From Sphingobacterium sp. JB170 (GTDB lineage: Bacteria; Bacteroidota; Bacteroidia; Sphingobacteriales; Sphingobacteriaceae): 64,000 bases of DNA. The DNA lies in NCBI RefSeq assembly GCF_900163865.1, contig NZ_FUKU01000067.1:124001-188000 (forward strand). Reading direction: 5' to 3'. Each line of letters begins with the position of its first letter. The stretch's first letter is position 1. A model generated the notes under the pieces. It was not told the DNA's origin. It saw only the letters and a list, made by a program, of their open reading frames with translations, and did no database searches. The position numbers and the translations under genes are program-made. Below are positions 44,602 through 52,062 of the stretch, piece by piece.

Positions 44602-44631
44602 CAAATATAGGTAAATCGGGCGGCTATCCAA
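44602..44631 (-). promoter_or_regulatory. promoter of tRNA-Arg copy 1
   Basis: On the minus strand a TTTGG (-33, TTG at 44629-44631), exactly 19 bp and TATATTTG (-7, 44602-44609) agree with the Bacteroidota consensus; the tRNA starts 48 bp downstream. Confidence 0.8.
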
Positions 44632-44647
44632 ATATTTTTTTATTTTT

Positions 44648-44821
44648 TTAACCCCGTCTAGGCCTAACCAGCTTGCTATCAGCCTCATTTTTAAAGTATT
44701 TTTTCGGGGACTTCAAGTAGATCATCGCGTAGCACCGCTCTCCGGTAAGCACCGGCATAACAATATCCGCAGTAAAATCTGAAATGCACCGGCCCGCGTG
44801 GTAGCGCTCAATTTTGAACAC
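44648..44821 (-). CDS. possible 57-residue protein with GTG start
   Basis: An open frame downstream of the J-domain gene (52-bp gap), beginning GTG-TTC and reading FKIERYHAGRCISDFTADIV and later AMIYLKSPKKYFKNEADSKL. Its composition looks protein-like, but there is no ATG, no recognised family and no clear ribosome-binding site. It may be real, a remnant or chance; it is the only coding-like content of the gap between the J-domain gene and tRNA-Arg. Confidence 0.25.
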   Translation of the reverse strand: MFKIERYHAGRCISDFTADIVMPVLTGERCYAMIYLKSPKKYFKNEADSKLVRPRRG

Positions 44822-44873
44822 GTGAGAAACCTAACGTTGCTACATTTGAAAAGCGGCACCATGCCCGTTCAAA

Positions 44874-45323
44874 TTAAACGGCAGCGGTTGTCTTTAGGAC
44901 GTTCCTATATGTGTATTTAGGGTAAATGTGACGTTTTGCAAACCGCGCTGGTGAGTCGGCATTGATAAATTTCACGTACTCATTTCGAGGGACACCAAAA
45001 TACTCGTATTGACTTCCATCGAGAAACGTAATAGTCATCACCTGTGCTTTCCAATCAAAATCCAAAATAACAGATGTATCGATCGTGTTTTTATAAACAG
45101 GACGCTGTTTATCTAACGTTTCTGGGCAAATACTCACAAGAAAATGGTACGCTTCGATCATCTCCTTGCTTTTGGCTTCTGCCGCGATCAACCCTGGTTC
45201 GTCGTTAACAAACTTGTCTGGATGACACTCCTTCATGATTTGGCGATAAACTGTTTTTAAGGTACTTAGGTCAGCCGATTTGTCAACCTGAAGAAGATTT
45301 CTGTAGTCTGTTATTTTTTTCAT
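44874..45323 (-). CDS. J-domain protein with C-terminal KTSC domain
   Basis: About 149 residues from the ATG at 45323 (MKKITDYRNLL); a longer reading to 45341 is possible. The N-terminal J domain (about 1-70) carries the HPD triad in ECHPDKF, which stimulates Hsp70 ATPase. The C-terminal part (about 85-140, MTITFLDGSQYEYFGVPRNEYVKFINADSPARFAKRHI in outline) is a KTSC domain, a small module seen in Lys-tRNA synthetase-like and phage proteins. This combination is known in Bacteroidota but has no established role. The gene sits between two identical tRNA-Arg genes on the same strand. Confidence 0.85.
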   Translation of the reverse strand: MKKITDYRNLLQVDKSADLSTLKTVYRQIMKECHPDKFVNDEPGLIAAEAKSKEMIEAYHFLVSICPETLDKQRPVYKNTIDTSVILDFDWKAQVMTITFLDGSQYEYFGVPRNEYVKFINADSPARFAKRHIYPKYTYRNVLKTTAAV

Positions 45324-45493
45324 CGGCGCGAAGGTACACATTCTAAATCCTTTATTTACAAAAACATTATCGCCCGAGGTTATTGGGCAGCTAATTGGTC
45401 ATCACGCTGCTACGCCTGTAGGAATACCCCAAAAATTTCTAATACGGTACTATAAAAAGTGTGAAGTGGATTTTAATTGGAGAATTTAAAAAG

Positions 45494-45567
45494 TGCGCTC
45501 AAAGGGAGTCGAACCCCTAACCTCCTGATTCGTAGTCAGGTGCTCTATCCAGTTAAGCTATGAGCGC
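45494..45567 (-). tRNA. tRNA-Arg (ACG), copy 2
   Basis: 74 nt and identical to copy 1 through the whole gene; the shared match extends slightly on the 3' side (AGTGCGCTC). Confidence 0.97.
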
Positions 45568-46099
45568 ATTTTTGAGTTATCAATAACTATTCGTTTTTGA
45601 TGTTGCAAATATCGACACTTTTTCTATTTTTTCAAATTTTTTTATGATTTTTCCAGCGAACAGCACCAAATCCATTTACTATGAGCGAATTAATTTATCC
45701 AAAAACAACTCTCCGCTACTGACTCCTTGGCAAAGAATCGTAAGAATGCCTGACACATCCATATGAAAAGTAAAGAAGCTGCAGAACTGATGCTATTTAT
45801 TTTGCAGATGTTGTTGGACGAGATCAAGTAGTTGAGGAATTTCACAATGGCCTTATACGTTTCCCACGCATGCAAAGGACAGAAATTACCATACAAGATG
45901 GATATACCAAAAGAATAGCTACCTACACGTGTTGAAGGTAGGATAGCAATACCTCACCCAATTTGCTGATGATCGTTTATTTTTTTATAGCCTGTCGTCG
46001 GTATTCCATTTCATGCTTTGAGCGGAATAATACTTATCTTTAGCAGATAAACGAAAACAAACACTGCCTTTTGGGCATTTTACACTTAATCAAAGCTAT
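45568..46099. other. gene-free stretch with a decayed coding piece
   Basis: Contains the tRNA-Arg promoter. At about 45790-45920 a plus-strand frame reads FADVVGRDQVVEEFHNGLIR then FPRMQRTEITIQDGYTKRIA and stops. It looks like the end of a lost gene, but I cannot name the family. The opposite-strand open frame 45690-45896 is its shadow. Confidence 0.35.
45606..45635 (-). promoter_or_regulatory. promoter of tRNA-Arg copy 2
   Basis: On the minus strand TTTGA (-33, TTG at 45633-45635), 19 bp and GATATTTG (-7, one mismatch to TAnnTTTG) repeat the layout of the copy 1 promoter, 38 bp before the tRNA. Confidence 0.7.
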
Positions 46100-46927
46100 A
46101 TGAACGAACGCGTTATAAAAAGTAATAAAATACGAATTGGCGATATCAGCATCTCTTACTACATCAAAAAATCGAAATCCGAAGAATTGAATACAGTTAT
46201 TTTTCTACACGGTTTCCCTTTTAACAAAAACATGTGGCGGGCACAGCTCAACGCCCTACCTGATCATGTAACAGGTATTGCGGTCGACATACGCGGTCAT
46301 GGAAATAGCACCTCAGGGCATGGTTTCCTTTCCATCGACGTATTTGCAAAAGACTTACGCGTATTTATCGAAAAATTAGCTATTCCACACGTTACGCTAT
46401 GCGGAATCTCCATGGGCGGATACATCGCACTGCGTGCCTATCAACTTTTTCCGGAGACAATAAATGGGCTTGTGCTGTCGGACACGCACGCCAAAGCTGA
46501 TACCGATGCGGGCAAACAAAAGCGCTTCGACAGCATTCAGGCGGTTTTAAAATATGGACGCCGGCCGTTTGCAATAGGTTTTACCGAAAATGTCTTTTCG
46601 CCCGAGAATATTGAGGAAATACCCGAAGCAGTCGAATTGATAAAAAGTAGTATACGCCGCAACAGCCTACGTACAATTTGTGCAACACTACTAGCTCTAG
46701 CAGCGCGTACCGATACCAGCGAAGTCCTCCCTTCCATTACAGTCCCTACCCTAATCCTTCGTGGCGCGAATGACCGCATCACAGCGGATAAGGATATGCA
46801 AGACTTAGCCAATGGGATCGCAGGTTCTCGCTATACGCAAATCGACAACGCCGCCCACCTACCAAACCTAGAGAATCCCGAGCGTTTTAATCAACTCGTT
46901 AATGAATTTTTAACGACGATCATTTAG
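46100..46927 (+). CDS. alpha/beta-hydrolase
   Basis: A 275-residue cytosolic alpha/beta-hydrolase. Seen: oxyanion region FLHGFPFNKNMW, GIAVDIRGHGNST, nucleophile elbow CGISMGGYIAL (catalytic Ser), the acid in LILRGANDRIT, and the catalytic His in IDNAAHLPNLENP. These features resemble 3-oxoadipate enol-lactonase/haloperoxidase-like esterases, but the substrate is open. It is monocistronic and convergent with two small unknown genes. Confidence 0.9.
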   Translation: MNERVIKSNKIRIGDISISYYIKKSKSEELNTVIFLHGFPFNKNMWRAQLNALPDHVTGIAVDIRGHGNSTSGHGFLSIDVFAKDLRVFIEKLAIPHVTLCGISMGGYIALRAYQLFPETINGLVLSDTHAKADTDAGKQKRFDSIQAVLKYGRRPFAIGFTENVFSPENIEEIPEAVELIKSSIRRNSLRTICATLLALAARTDTSEVLPSITVPTLILRGANDRITADKDMQDLANGIAGSRYTQIDNAAHLPNLENPERFNQLVNEFLTTII

Positions 46928-46956
46928 CTCACGCCTCGGAGGGTTTAAAACACGCA

Positions 46957-47112
46957 CTATAAATTCAATAGGCTCTTTGCGAGCTGATAGTCGCAGCGGA
47001 TAAATTCATTTAAGTGATGAAACTCCCATAATCCAGCACTATCCTGCTGGACGTTCATGACATAATCCCGTTTAAAGACACCACGATTCATAGCAGTCCT
47101 CTTGCCTCGCAT
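46957..47112 (-). CDS. small hypothetical protein (51 residues)
   Basis: Begins 3 bp after the stop of the preceding minus-strand gene and reads MRGKRTAMNRGVFKRDYVMN followed by VQQDSAGLWEFHHLNEFIRC, ending LAKSLLNL. The second ATG (eighth codon) is an alternative start. The tight spacing and balanced composition suggest a real cotranscribed gene or the C-terminal piece of the upstream one in another frame. No family recognised. Confidence 0.4.
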   Translation of the reverse strand: MRGKRTAMNRGVFKRDYVMNVQQDSAGLWEFHHLNEFIRCDYQLAKSLLNL

Positions 47113-47115
47113 GAC

Positions 47116-47496
47116 CTAATAGGTTCCTTGAAGCAAACCGATTACCCTCATCGTAAGTATCGGGTCGCTTTTTTGCTCAGGCAGACCGTCGAGGTTTATT
47201 GCTATAATCAGGCTATCATTGTGCAATACGGATACATAATTGACGCCTCCGCTGTTAACGAGGAAACGATCAACCGCCGTGACGCCTGTAAAAATTCCAG
47301 GTACGGCAATTGAAGGACCGGCATAAAGGCCGCCCACGCGAAATATCAACTCTTCTTCACTCTTAAGATCCGTTGCGGTAGCGGTAAACCGGTTGGGCAA
47401 TTCCTCGTTATTCGTATCGGAAAATACCTCATATAAGCGCCCCAGTACACGATCACCTTTAATAAGACCAAAGTGCGATTTTGCAAAATCCATCAA
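47116..47496 (-). CDS. hypothetical protein
   Basis: A 126-residue protein without signal peptide or membrane helix, beta-rich (NRFTATATDLKSEEELIFRV, VNYVSVLHNDSLIIAINLDG). I recognise no family. The N-terminus MMDFAKSHFGLIKGDRVLGR looks complete. It is divergent from the TetR-family gene, with 129 bp between the start codons, so the TetR operator region may affect it too. A very small gene follows 3 bp after it. Confidence 0.55.
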   Translation of the reverse strand: MMDFAKSHFGLIKGDRVLGRLYEVFSDTNNEELPNRFTATATDLKSEEELIFRVGGLYAGPSIAVPGIFTGVTAVDRFLVNSGGVNYVSVLHNDSLIIAINLDGLPEQKSDPILTMRVIGLLQGTY

Positions 47497-47597
47497 TCGG
47501 AATGCATCTCTTTTGGCCAGTGTCCCTACGCAATTGTCAGGTTTATGTTGATTTATTTATTTGCATTATCTAGTAATAAAATAATATTGTTACTTTT

Positions 47598-47612
47598 GTT
47601 AACACTGTTAAC
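47598..47612. promoter_or_regulatory. candidate TetR-family operator
   Basis: GTTAACACTGTTAAC is a perfect 15-bp palindrome around a central base, with further symmetric TTT/AAA flanks (47594-47616, one mismatch). It lies 13 bp before the ATG of the TetR-family gene and in the only gap before the regulator-nitroreductase operon, fitting autorepression. Confidence 0.65.
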
Positions 47613-47625
47613 TAAATATAAAATA

Positions 47626-48231
47626 ATGGGAATCAGCGAACGTAAGATTAGGCAACAAGATGAAGTTCGAAACAACATCATCGAGCAATCATGGACCATC
47701 ATTAAAAATGAAGGGTGGAACGCCTTGTCAATCCGCCGCATCGCAGAGGCTATTGAATACAGCATTCCGGTTATTTATAAGCATTTCGAGAACAAAGAAG
47801 CTATACAAGAGTACTTTATAAAAGAAGGGTTCTGCGCCTTAACCGAGCATTTACAAAAGGGGCATGAACAAGCTTTGAATAGCGAGCAGACGATACGCAA
47901 CATCGCGAATCGCTACTGGGAATTTGCCGCACAGCAAACAGATTACTACCGCATCATGTTTGGCCTGGGAATCCCAACCTGTGAGAAGTTAAATAGCGTT
48001 ACCGAAATGCAGGAAGTCTCCAACATTATGGGGAACGCAATACTAGAAACATCAAAAAAAGATGGAATATCGAATATTGATATCCATTTAAAAATAAAAA
48101 GCTTTTGGTCGACCCTACATGGGTTTATCGCAATCGAACTACTCTCGAATAATATTATTCCACAAGGGCCGAGTCCGATATTCAACGATGCGATCGAAAG
48201 CTATGTATACACCTTAACAAACAAAAGATAG
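47626..48231 (+). CDS. TetR/AcrR-family transcriptional regulator
   Basis: A 201-residue repressor-type regulator from the ATG at 47626 (MGISERKIRQQDEVRNNI); the longer frame from 47473 covers the operator and reads hydrophobic nonsense. N-terminal helix-turn-helix domain: ALSIRRIAEAIEYSIPVIYKHFENKEAI (split across about residues 30-58). The C-terminal ligand domain has DYYRIMFGLGIP and FWSTLHGFIAIEL, typical of the WHG-type TetR subgroup. It is followed after 1 bp by a nitroreductase-family gene, its likely target. Confidence 0.93.
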   Translation: MGISERKIRQQDEVRNNIIEQSWTIIKNEGWNALSIRRIAEAIEYSIPVIYKHFENKEAIQEYFIKEGFCALTEHLQKGHEQALNSEQTIRNIANRYWEFAAQQTDYYRIMFGLGIPTCEKLNSVTEMQEVSNIMGNAILETSKKDGISNIDIHLKIKSFWSTLHGFIAIELLSNNIIPQGPSPIFNDAIESYVYTLTNKR

Positions 48232-48232
48232 A

Positions 48233-48865
48233 ATGAGCCTATTACAAGATTTAAACTGGCGCTATGCCACAAAGAAAATGAACGGAGAGTCCGTTCCGCA
48301 AGAAAAAGTAGACTATATCTTGGAGGCAGCGCGCCTCGCGCCTACTTCCTCAGGCCTGCAACCATTCAAGGTTATTGAAATCACCAGTCCGGAACTTAAA
48401 GCTAAAATTCAGCCAATTGCTTTCGGACAAAGCCAAATTGTTGACGCTTCACACCTACTGGTGTTCGCTGCTTACGATGAATACACTAAAGAGCGCGTCG
48501 ATTCGGTATTTATCCAACAAGAGCTCGAACGAGCGCTACCGAAAGGATTTGCAGATGACTACAAAAACAACCTTTTTAGCTCCTTCCAGCAAAAGACTAA
48601 AGATGAACACTTTGAACACTCGGCACGTCAGGCCTACATCGGTTTTGGCTTATCGATTGCCGCAGCGGCCGAGCAGAAAGTTGACGCTACGCCAATGGAA
48701 GGGTTCAACAATGCGCAGCTCGACGAACTTCTAGGCCTTCCAGCGCAAGGGTTAAAATCCGTCACCATTCTCGCACTAGGTTACCGCGACACCGAGAACG
48801 ACTGGTTGGTAAGCATGAAAAAAGTTCGCATCGCAAAACAAGATTTTGTTATCCAACTTAATTAA
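48233..48865 (+). CDS. nitroreductase-family NAD(P)H-dependent oxidoreductase (NfsB-like)
   Basis: A 210-residue FMN enzyme reducing nitro-compounds or quinones. Seen: the N-terminal YATKKMNGESVPQEKVDYIL, the FMN-binding ARLAPTSSGLQPFKVIEI, HLLVFAAYDEYTKERVD, and the C-terminal ATPMEGFNNAQLDELLGL with ILALGYRDTENDWL. All regions expected for an NfsB-type enzyme are present, unlike the broken relative at 6625-6929. It shares an operon with the TetR-type regulator and is ended by a terminator. Confidence 0.93.
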   Translation: MSLLQDLNWRYATKKMNGESVPQEKVDYILEAARLAPTSSGLQPFKVIEITSPELKAKIQPIAFGQSQIVDASHLLVFAAYDEYTKERVDSVFIQQELERALPKGFADDYKNNLFSSFQQKTKDEHFEHSARQAYIGFGLSIAAAAEQKVDATPMEGFNNAQLDELLGLPAQGLKSVTILALGYRDTENDWLVSMKKVRIAKQDFVIQLN

Positions 48866-48886
48866 AAAACTATTTTGAAACAAATG

Positions 48887-48927
48887 AAGAGGGGGCAGTC
48901 ATAGCGATATGAGCCCCCTTCTTTTTT
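48887..48927 (+). terminator. terminator of the TetR-nitroreductase operon
   Basis: GGGGGC (48891-48896) pairs with GCCCCC (48913-48918), with an inner TCAT/ATGA pair, followed by TTCTTTTTT. Confidence 0.85.
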
Positions 48928-48947
48928 ATGGCTCGTCCCTTAAAAAA

Positions 48948-50411
48948 CTACTTTGTGGGAATACGTATTAGAATTTCCTTTAAGTAGGTCCAAAATTTCT
49001 GTACCGAAGAAATGGATACGCGCTCCTGCGGAGAGTGAGCACCACGAATGGTTGGTCCGAAGGATATCATATCCATTTGCGGATAGTTTGTACCTAAAAT
49101 ACCACATTCTAGTCCCGCATGGCATGCTACCACTTCTGGCGATGTGCCGAAAAGTTCACTATAGGTACCTACCAAAACATCTAAAATCGCAGAATTCGCA
49201 TTGGGTGTCCATCCCGGATAGTCGCCCGAAAACCGCACCTGCGCACCCATTAATTCAAAACAGCTTTTCAGCGCATTTGCTAAATCATACTTCGAGGATT
49301 CAACGGATGAGCGTGTTAGGCATTTCACGAGGATCTCACCTTGGCTAACCTGGATCCGTGCAATATTATTGGATGTTTCGACAAGGTCCGCGAAATCACT
49401 ACTCATGCGGTATACCCCATTATGTGCCGCATAGATACTTTTAATAAGCTTATCATGCACAACGGCAGGAACTACCTGCACGTTCGATTCATCGGGCAAC
49501 TTCTCTAGTGTTATCTCCAGGCCCTCGTCAACGTTCGCATACTCCGCCTTTATATCCGGGAGAATCTCTTCAAGATGGGCATTCAATTGCGCGAAAGTGA
49601 CCTCTTGTGTGGCGATCACTGCCGCGCTCTCCCGCGGAATGGCATTACGCAGCCCGCCGCCTTCAATACGTATGAGACGAACGCCTAAAGCAGACAAATG
49701 AAACAAAACCCGATTAAGTATTTTATTTGCATTGCCTAGCCCTTTATGAATTTCGATACCCGAATGTCCACCATGCAAACCTTTAACAGTGATAGCATAG
49801 CGGCTCACGCTTCCTTCTAGGGCCTCTGGCTGGTAATCAAGTTTTGCTGTAATATCGATACCACCCGCACATCCGATATCAATCTCCGTATCTTCTTCAG
49901 TATCCAAATTGAGTAAAATGTCACCTGTCAGCATGCCGGCCTGGAGCCCTTTGGCTCCGGTCATTCCGGTTTCCTCATCGATGGTTAAAAGCGCCTCTAT
50001 CGCTGGATGAGCGATATCGGTGGACGATAAAATCGCCATAATCGCCGCTACACCAATACCATTGTCAGCGCCGAGGGTCGTTCCTTTTGCTTTTACCCAA
50101 TCGTCCTGGATATACATTTGTATCCCTTGTCTACTAAAATCGAAATCCGTATCGTTATTCTTTTGGTGAACCATATCCAGATGGGACTGCAACACAACGG
50201 TTTTGCGACCTTCCATCCCCGTACTGGCAGCTTTACGAATCAGCAGATTACCGACAGCATCCTTCTGGGCCGGGAGGTTTAAGTCTTTTGCAAAATCCAG
50301 CATGAACTGAATAACTTCCTCTTCTTTTTTTGAAGCTCTAGGCACCGCATTTAATTCGTCGAAATGCTGCCACAATGCGCTAGGCTCTAGTTTTCGTATG
50401 ATTGAACTCAT
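48948..50411 (-). CDS. pepD: aminoacyl-histidine dipeptidase PepD (M20C)
   Basis: A 487-residue cytosolic zinc dipeptidase with broad specificity, including Xaa-His dipeptides. Seen: FDELNAVPRASKKEEEVIQF, the first metal motif VLQSHLDMVHQ (HxD), LGADNGIGVA, the catalytic-Glu motif TIDEETGMTGAKGL, the dimerisation-domain GLHGGHSGIEIHKG, and VACHAGLECGIL near the C-terminus. Length and motif set match M20C/PepD. It is single, convergent with the nitroreductase and divergent from the acetyltransferase. Confidence 0.95.
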   Translation of the reverse strand: MSSIIRKLEPSALWQHFDELNAVPRASKKEEEVIQFMLDFAKDLNLPAQKDAVGNLLIRKAASTGMEGRKTVVLQSHLDMVHQKNNDTDFDFSRQGIQMYIQDDWVKAKGTTLGADNGIGVAAIMAILSSTDIAHPAIEALLTIDEETGMTGAKGLQAGMLTGDILLNLDTEEDTEIDIGCAGGIDITAKLDYQPEALEGSVSRYAITVKGLHGGHSGIEIHKGLGNANKILNRVLFHLSALGVRLIRIEGGGLRNAIPRESAAVIATQEVTFAQLNAHLEEILPDIKAEYANVDEGLEITLEKLPDESNVQVVPAVVHDKLIKSIYAAHNGVYRMSSDFADLVETSNNIARIQVSQGEILVKCLTRSSVESSKYDLANALKSCFELMGAQVRFSGDYPGWTPNANSAILDVLVGTYSELFGTSPEVVACHAGLECGILGTNYPQMDMISFGPTIRGAHSPQERVSISSVQKFWTYLKEILIRIPTK

Positions 50412-50524
50412 CTTTTTATTTGTTAATCCATCAAAAGTACTAATTCTAAAATAGATAGGCCAATTCCAGCAAGCGCAAAAAATATTTCCCCTAGTTACTC
50501 TTTTTTACTACTTTCCCCTAAAAT

Positions 50525-51142
50525 ATGGAAAACGAAAAAACAGCGAAGCAAAAAATGATTAACGGAGAGCTTCACCAGCCTTCGGGAAAGGAACTGGCCT
50601 TGGACCGGCTACGTGCACGCGAGCAGATGAGCATCTTCAACAACCTTGAACCCTCGAAAATAAAACAGCGCGCGCAGATATTAAAATCGCTATTTGCTAA
50701 AACAACGAGCCGTTTGTATGTTGAGCCACCTTTGCGTATTGATTACGGATTTAACATATCTGTTGGTGATAATTTCTACGCGAACTTCAACCTTACGATT
50801 CTTGACAGCGCGCCAGTAACTATTGGTGATAATGTCATGTTCGGGCCCAACGTCTCCCTATTTACGCCCGGTCACCCGATTGACGCTGATTACCGCAACG
50901 CGGCATGGGAATATGCTAAACCAATAACGGTCGGTGATAATGTGTGGATCGGAGGTAATACGGTCGTAAATCCCGGGGTACGCATCGGTGACAATACGGT
51001 TATTGGTTCTGGCTCGGTCCTCACCAAAGATATCCCGGCTAATGTAGTTGCAGCGGGTAACCCCTGCAAAGTTCTCCGGCCGATATCCGAGCGTGACAAA
51101 ACGTACTATTTCAAACAAGAGCGATTCCCAGAGGGGCATTAA
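50525..51142 (+). CDS. sugar O-acetyltransferase (maltose acetyltransferase-like)
   Basis: A 205-residue trimeric left-handed beta-helix enzyme transferring acetyl from acetyl-CoA to a sugar. Seen: the N-terminal maltose-acetyltransferase helix region KQKMINGELHQPSGKELAL, hexapeptide repeats ILDSAPVTIGDNVMFGPNVS and GDNVWIGGNTVVNPGVRIGD, the catalytic-His segment FTPGHPIDADYRN, and VAAGNPCKVLRPI. Typical full length. It is single and convergent with the secreted esterase. Confidence 0.92.
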   Translation: MENEKTAKQKMINGELHQPSGKELALDRLRAREQMSIFNNLEPSKIKQRAQILKSLFAKTTSRLYVEPPLRIDYGFNISVGDNFYANFNLTILDSAPVTIGDNVMFGPNVSLFTPGHPIDADYRNAAWEYAKPITVGDNVWIGGNTVVNPGVRIGDNTVIGSGSVLTKDIPANVVAAGNPCKVLRPISERDKTYYFKQERFPEGH

Positions 51143-51166
51143 CACAGAAACAGCCGCGGGGGCTTA

Positions 51167-51979
51167 CTAGCGTTGCGCCTTTAATATGCGTTCCATCTCC
51201 TGAAGTAGAATAGGGAACCCAGGGTGGGTCATGCCATGGCCATACCCCTGAAACTCCATGAGTTTTACATCCTGATGGCCAGCGAGAAGTAACATCCTTT
51301 TTAAATAAGCATTCTCCTCATAGCGGCCGAGCATTTCCAACTCCCGATCTCCGGTAAGTAACACAAATGGAACTGGACTTTTACGAACCCAGAATAGAGG
51401 TGCGTACTCATCGATAATGGGCTGCTTCTCGGGAATACCTTGTTCCTTTCTAGCTGCAAAATGGGTAATTCCATGTCCACTAAATGATATTACACCTACC
51501 AGCTTGTCGGCATCATAACCTTCGCGTTCCAGATAATCCTTATTCAGCCCTAGCATAAGCGCTAAGTAACCTCCCGCAGAATGACCCGACAAGAAAATCT
51601 TGGACGTATCGCCGCTATACTTGCCTCCCGCGCGTGCCATAAATGCTACCGCTTTGGCGGCGTCTTGGATGACTTGTTCCACTTTCACCCGATCGGCAAA
51701 CCGGTATCCTACACCCACAATAACATAGCCTTTTTCCCGCAGGAAATCGGGCACTTCGCGTTCTCCGCCCGTGAGCCCTCCCCCGTGGTACCAGATAATA
51801 ATGGGCCGTTTTTCACCCGAGGTAGGGTAATGGATATCTAACCTACAACGCGTAGATTGGTATTCGGATTCGGGCGCTTGAACATATAGTATATTAGTAT
51901 CTGTTTTATACGCTACCTGCTGCGAAAAACTCAGCAGAAAATTACCAATAAATATAAAAGTAAGAATGAAAGCTCTCAT
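51167..51979 (-). CDS. secreted alpha/beta-hydrolase (carbohydrate esterase/lipase-like)
   Basis: A 270-residue exported esterase: signal peptide (1-19, ending LLSFSQ), oxyanion motif WYHGGGLTGGERE, nucleophile elbow LSGHSAGGYLALML, acid region FVLLTGDRELE, and catalytic His in GYGHGMTHPG. The HGGG and GHSAGG pair places it near the BD-FAE/hormone-sensitive-lipase type of Bacteroidota esterases, which remove acyl groups from glycans. It has 83 bp to the UbiB-like gene upstream and is probably transcribed separately. Confidence 0.88.
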   Translation of the reverse strand: MRAFILTFIFIGNFLLSFSQQVAYKTDTNILYVQAPESEYQSTRCRLDIHYPTSGEKRPIIIWYHGGGLTGGEREVPDFLREKGYVIVGVGYRFADRVKVEQVIQDAAKAVAFMARAGGKYSGDTSKIFLSGHSAGGYLALMLGLNKDYLEREGYDADKLVGVISFSGHGITHFAARKEQGIPEKQPIIDEYAPLFWVRKSPVPFVLLTGDRELEMLGRYEENAYLKRMLLLAGHQDVKLMEFQGYGHGMTHPGFPILLQEMERILKAQR

Positions 51980-52062
51980 TTGTGTGCGTTATTAGACGAA
52001 GATACCAAAAAATCGTAAAATTCTGGCCGCTCTGAGCGAGCCGAAGCATAAAATAAAAACTA

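Noticed and set aside
44480..45567. Genomic island bounded by tRNA att repeats
   Set aside because: The interval is only 1 kb, carries no integrase or phage gene, and both tRNAs have full promoters; duplication is equally likely.
45690..45896. 68-residue minus-strand open frame
   Set aside because: No family or ribosome-binding site, and the plus strand looks like decayed coding sequence.
47473..47625. Extended N-terminus of the TetR-family regulator
   Set aside because: The added 51 residues cover the palindromic operator and the region before the true ATG at 47626, and have no family similarity.
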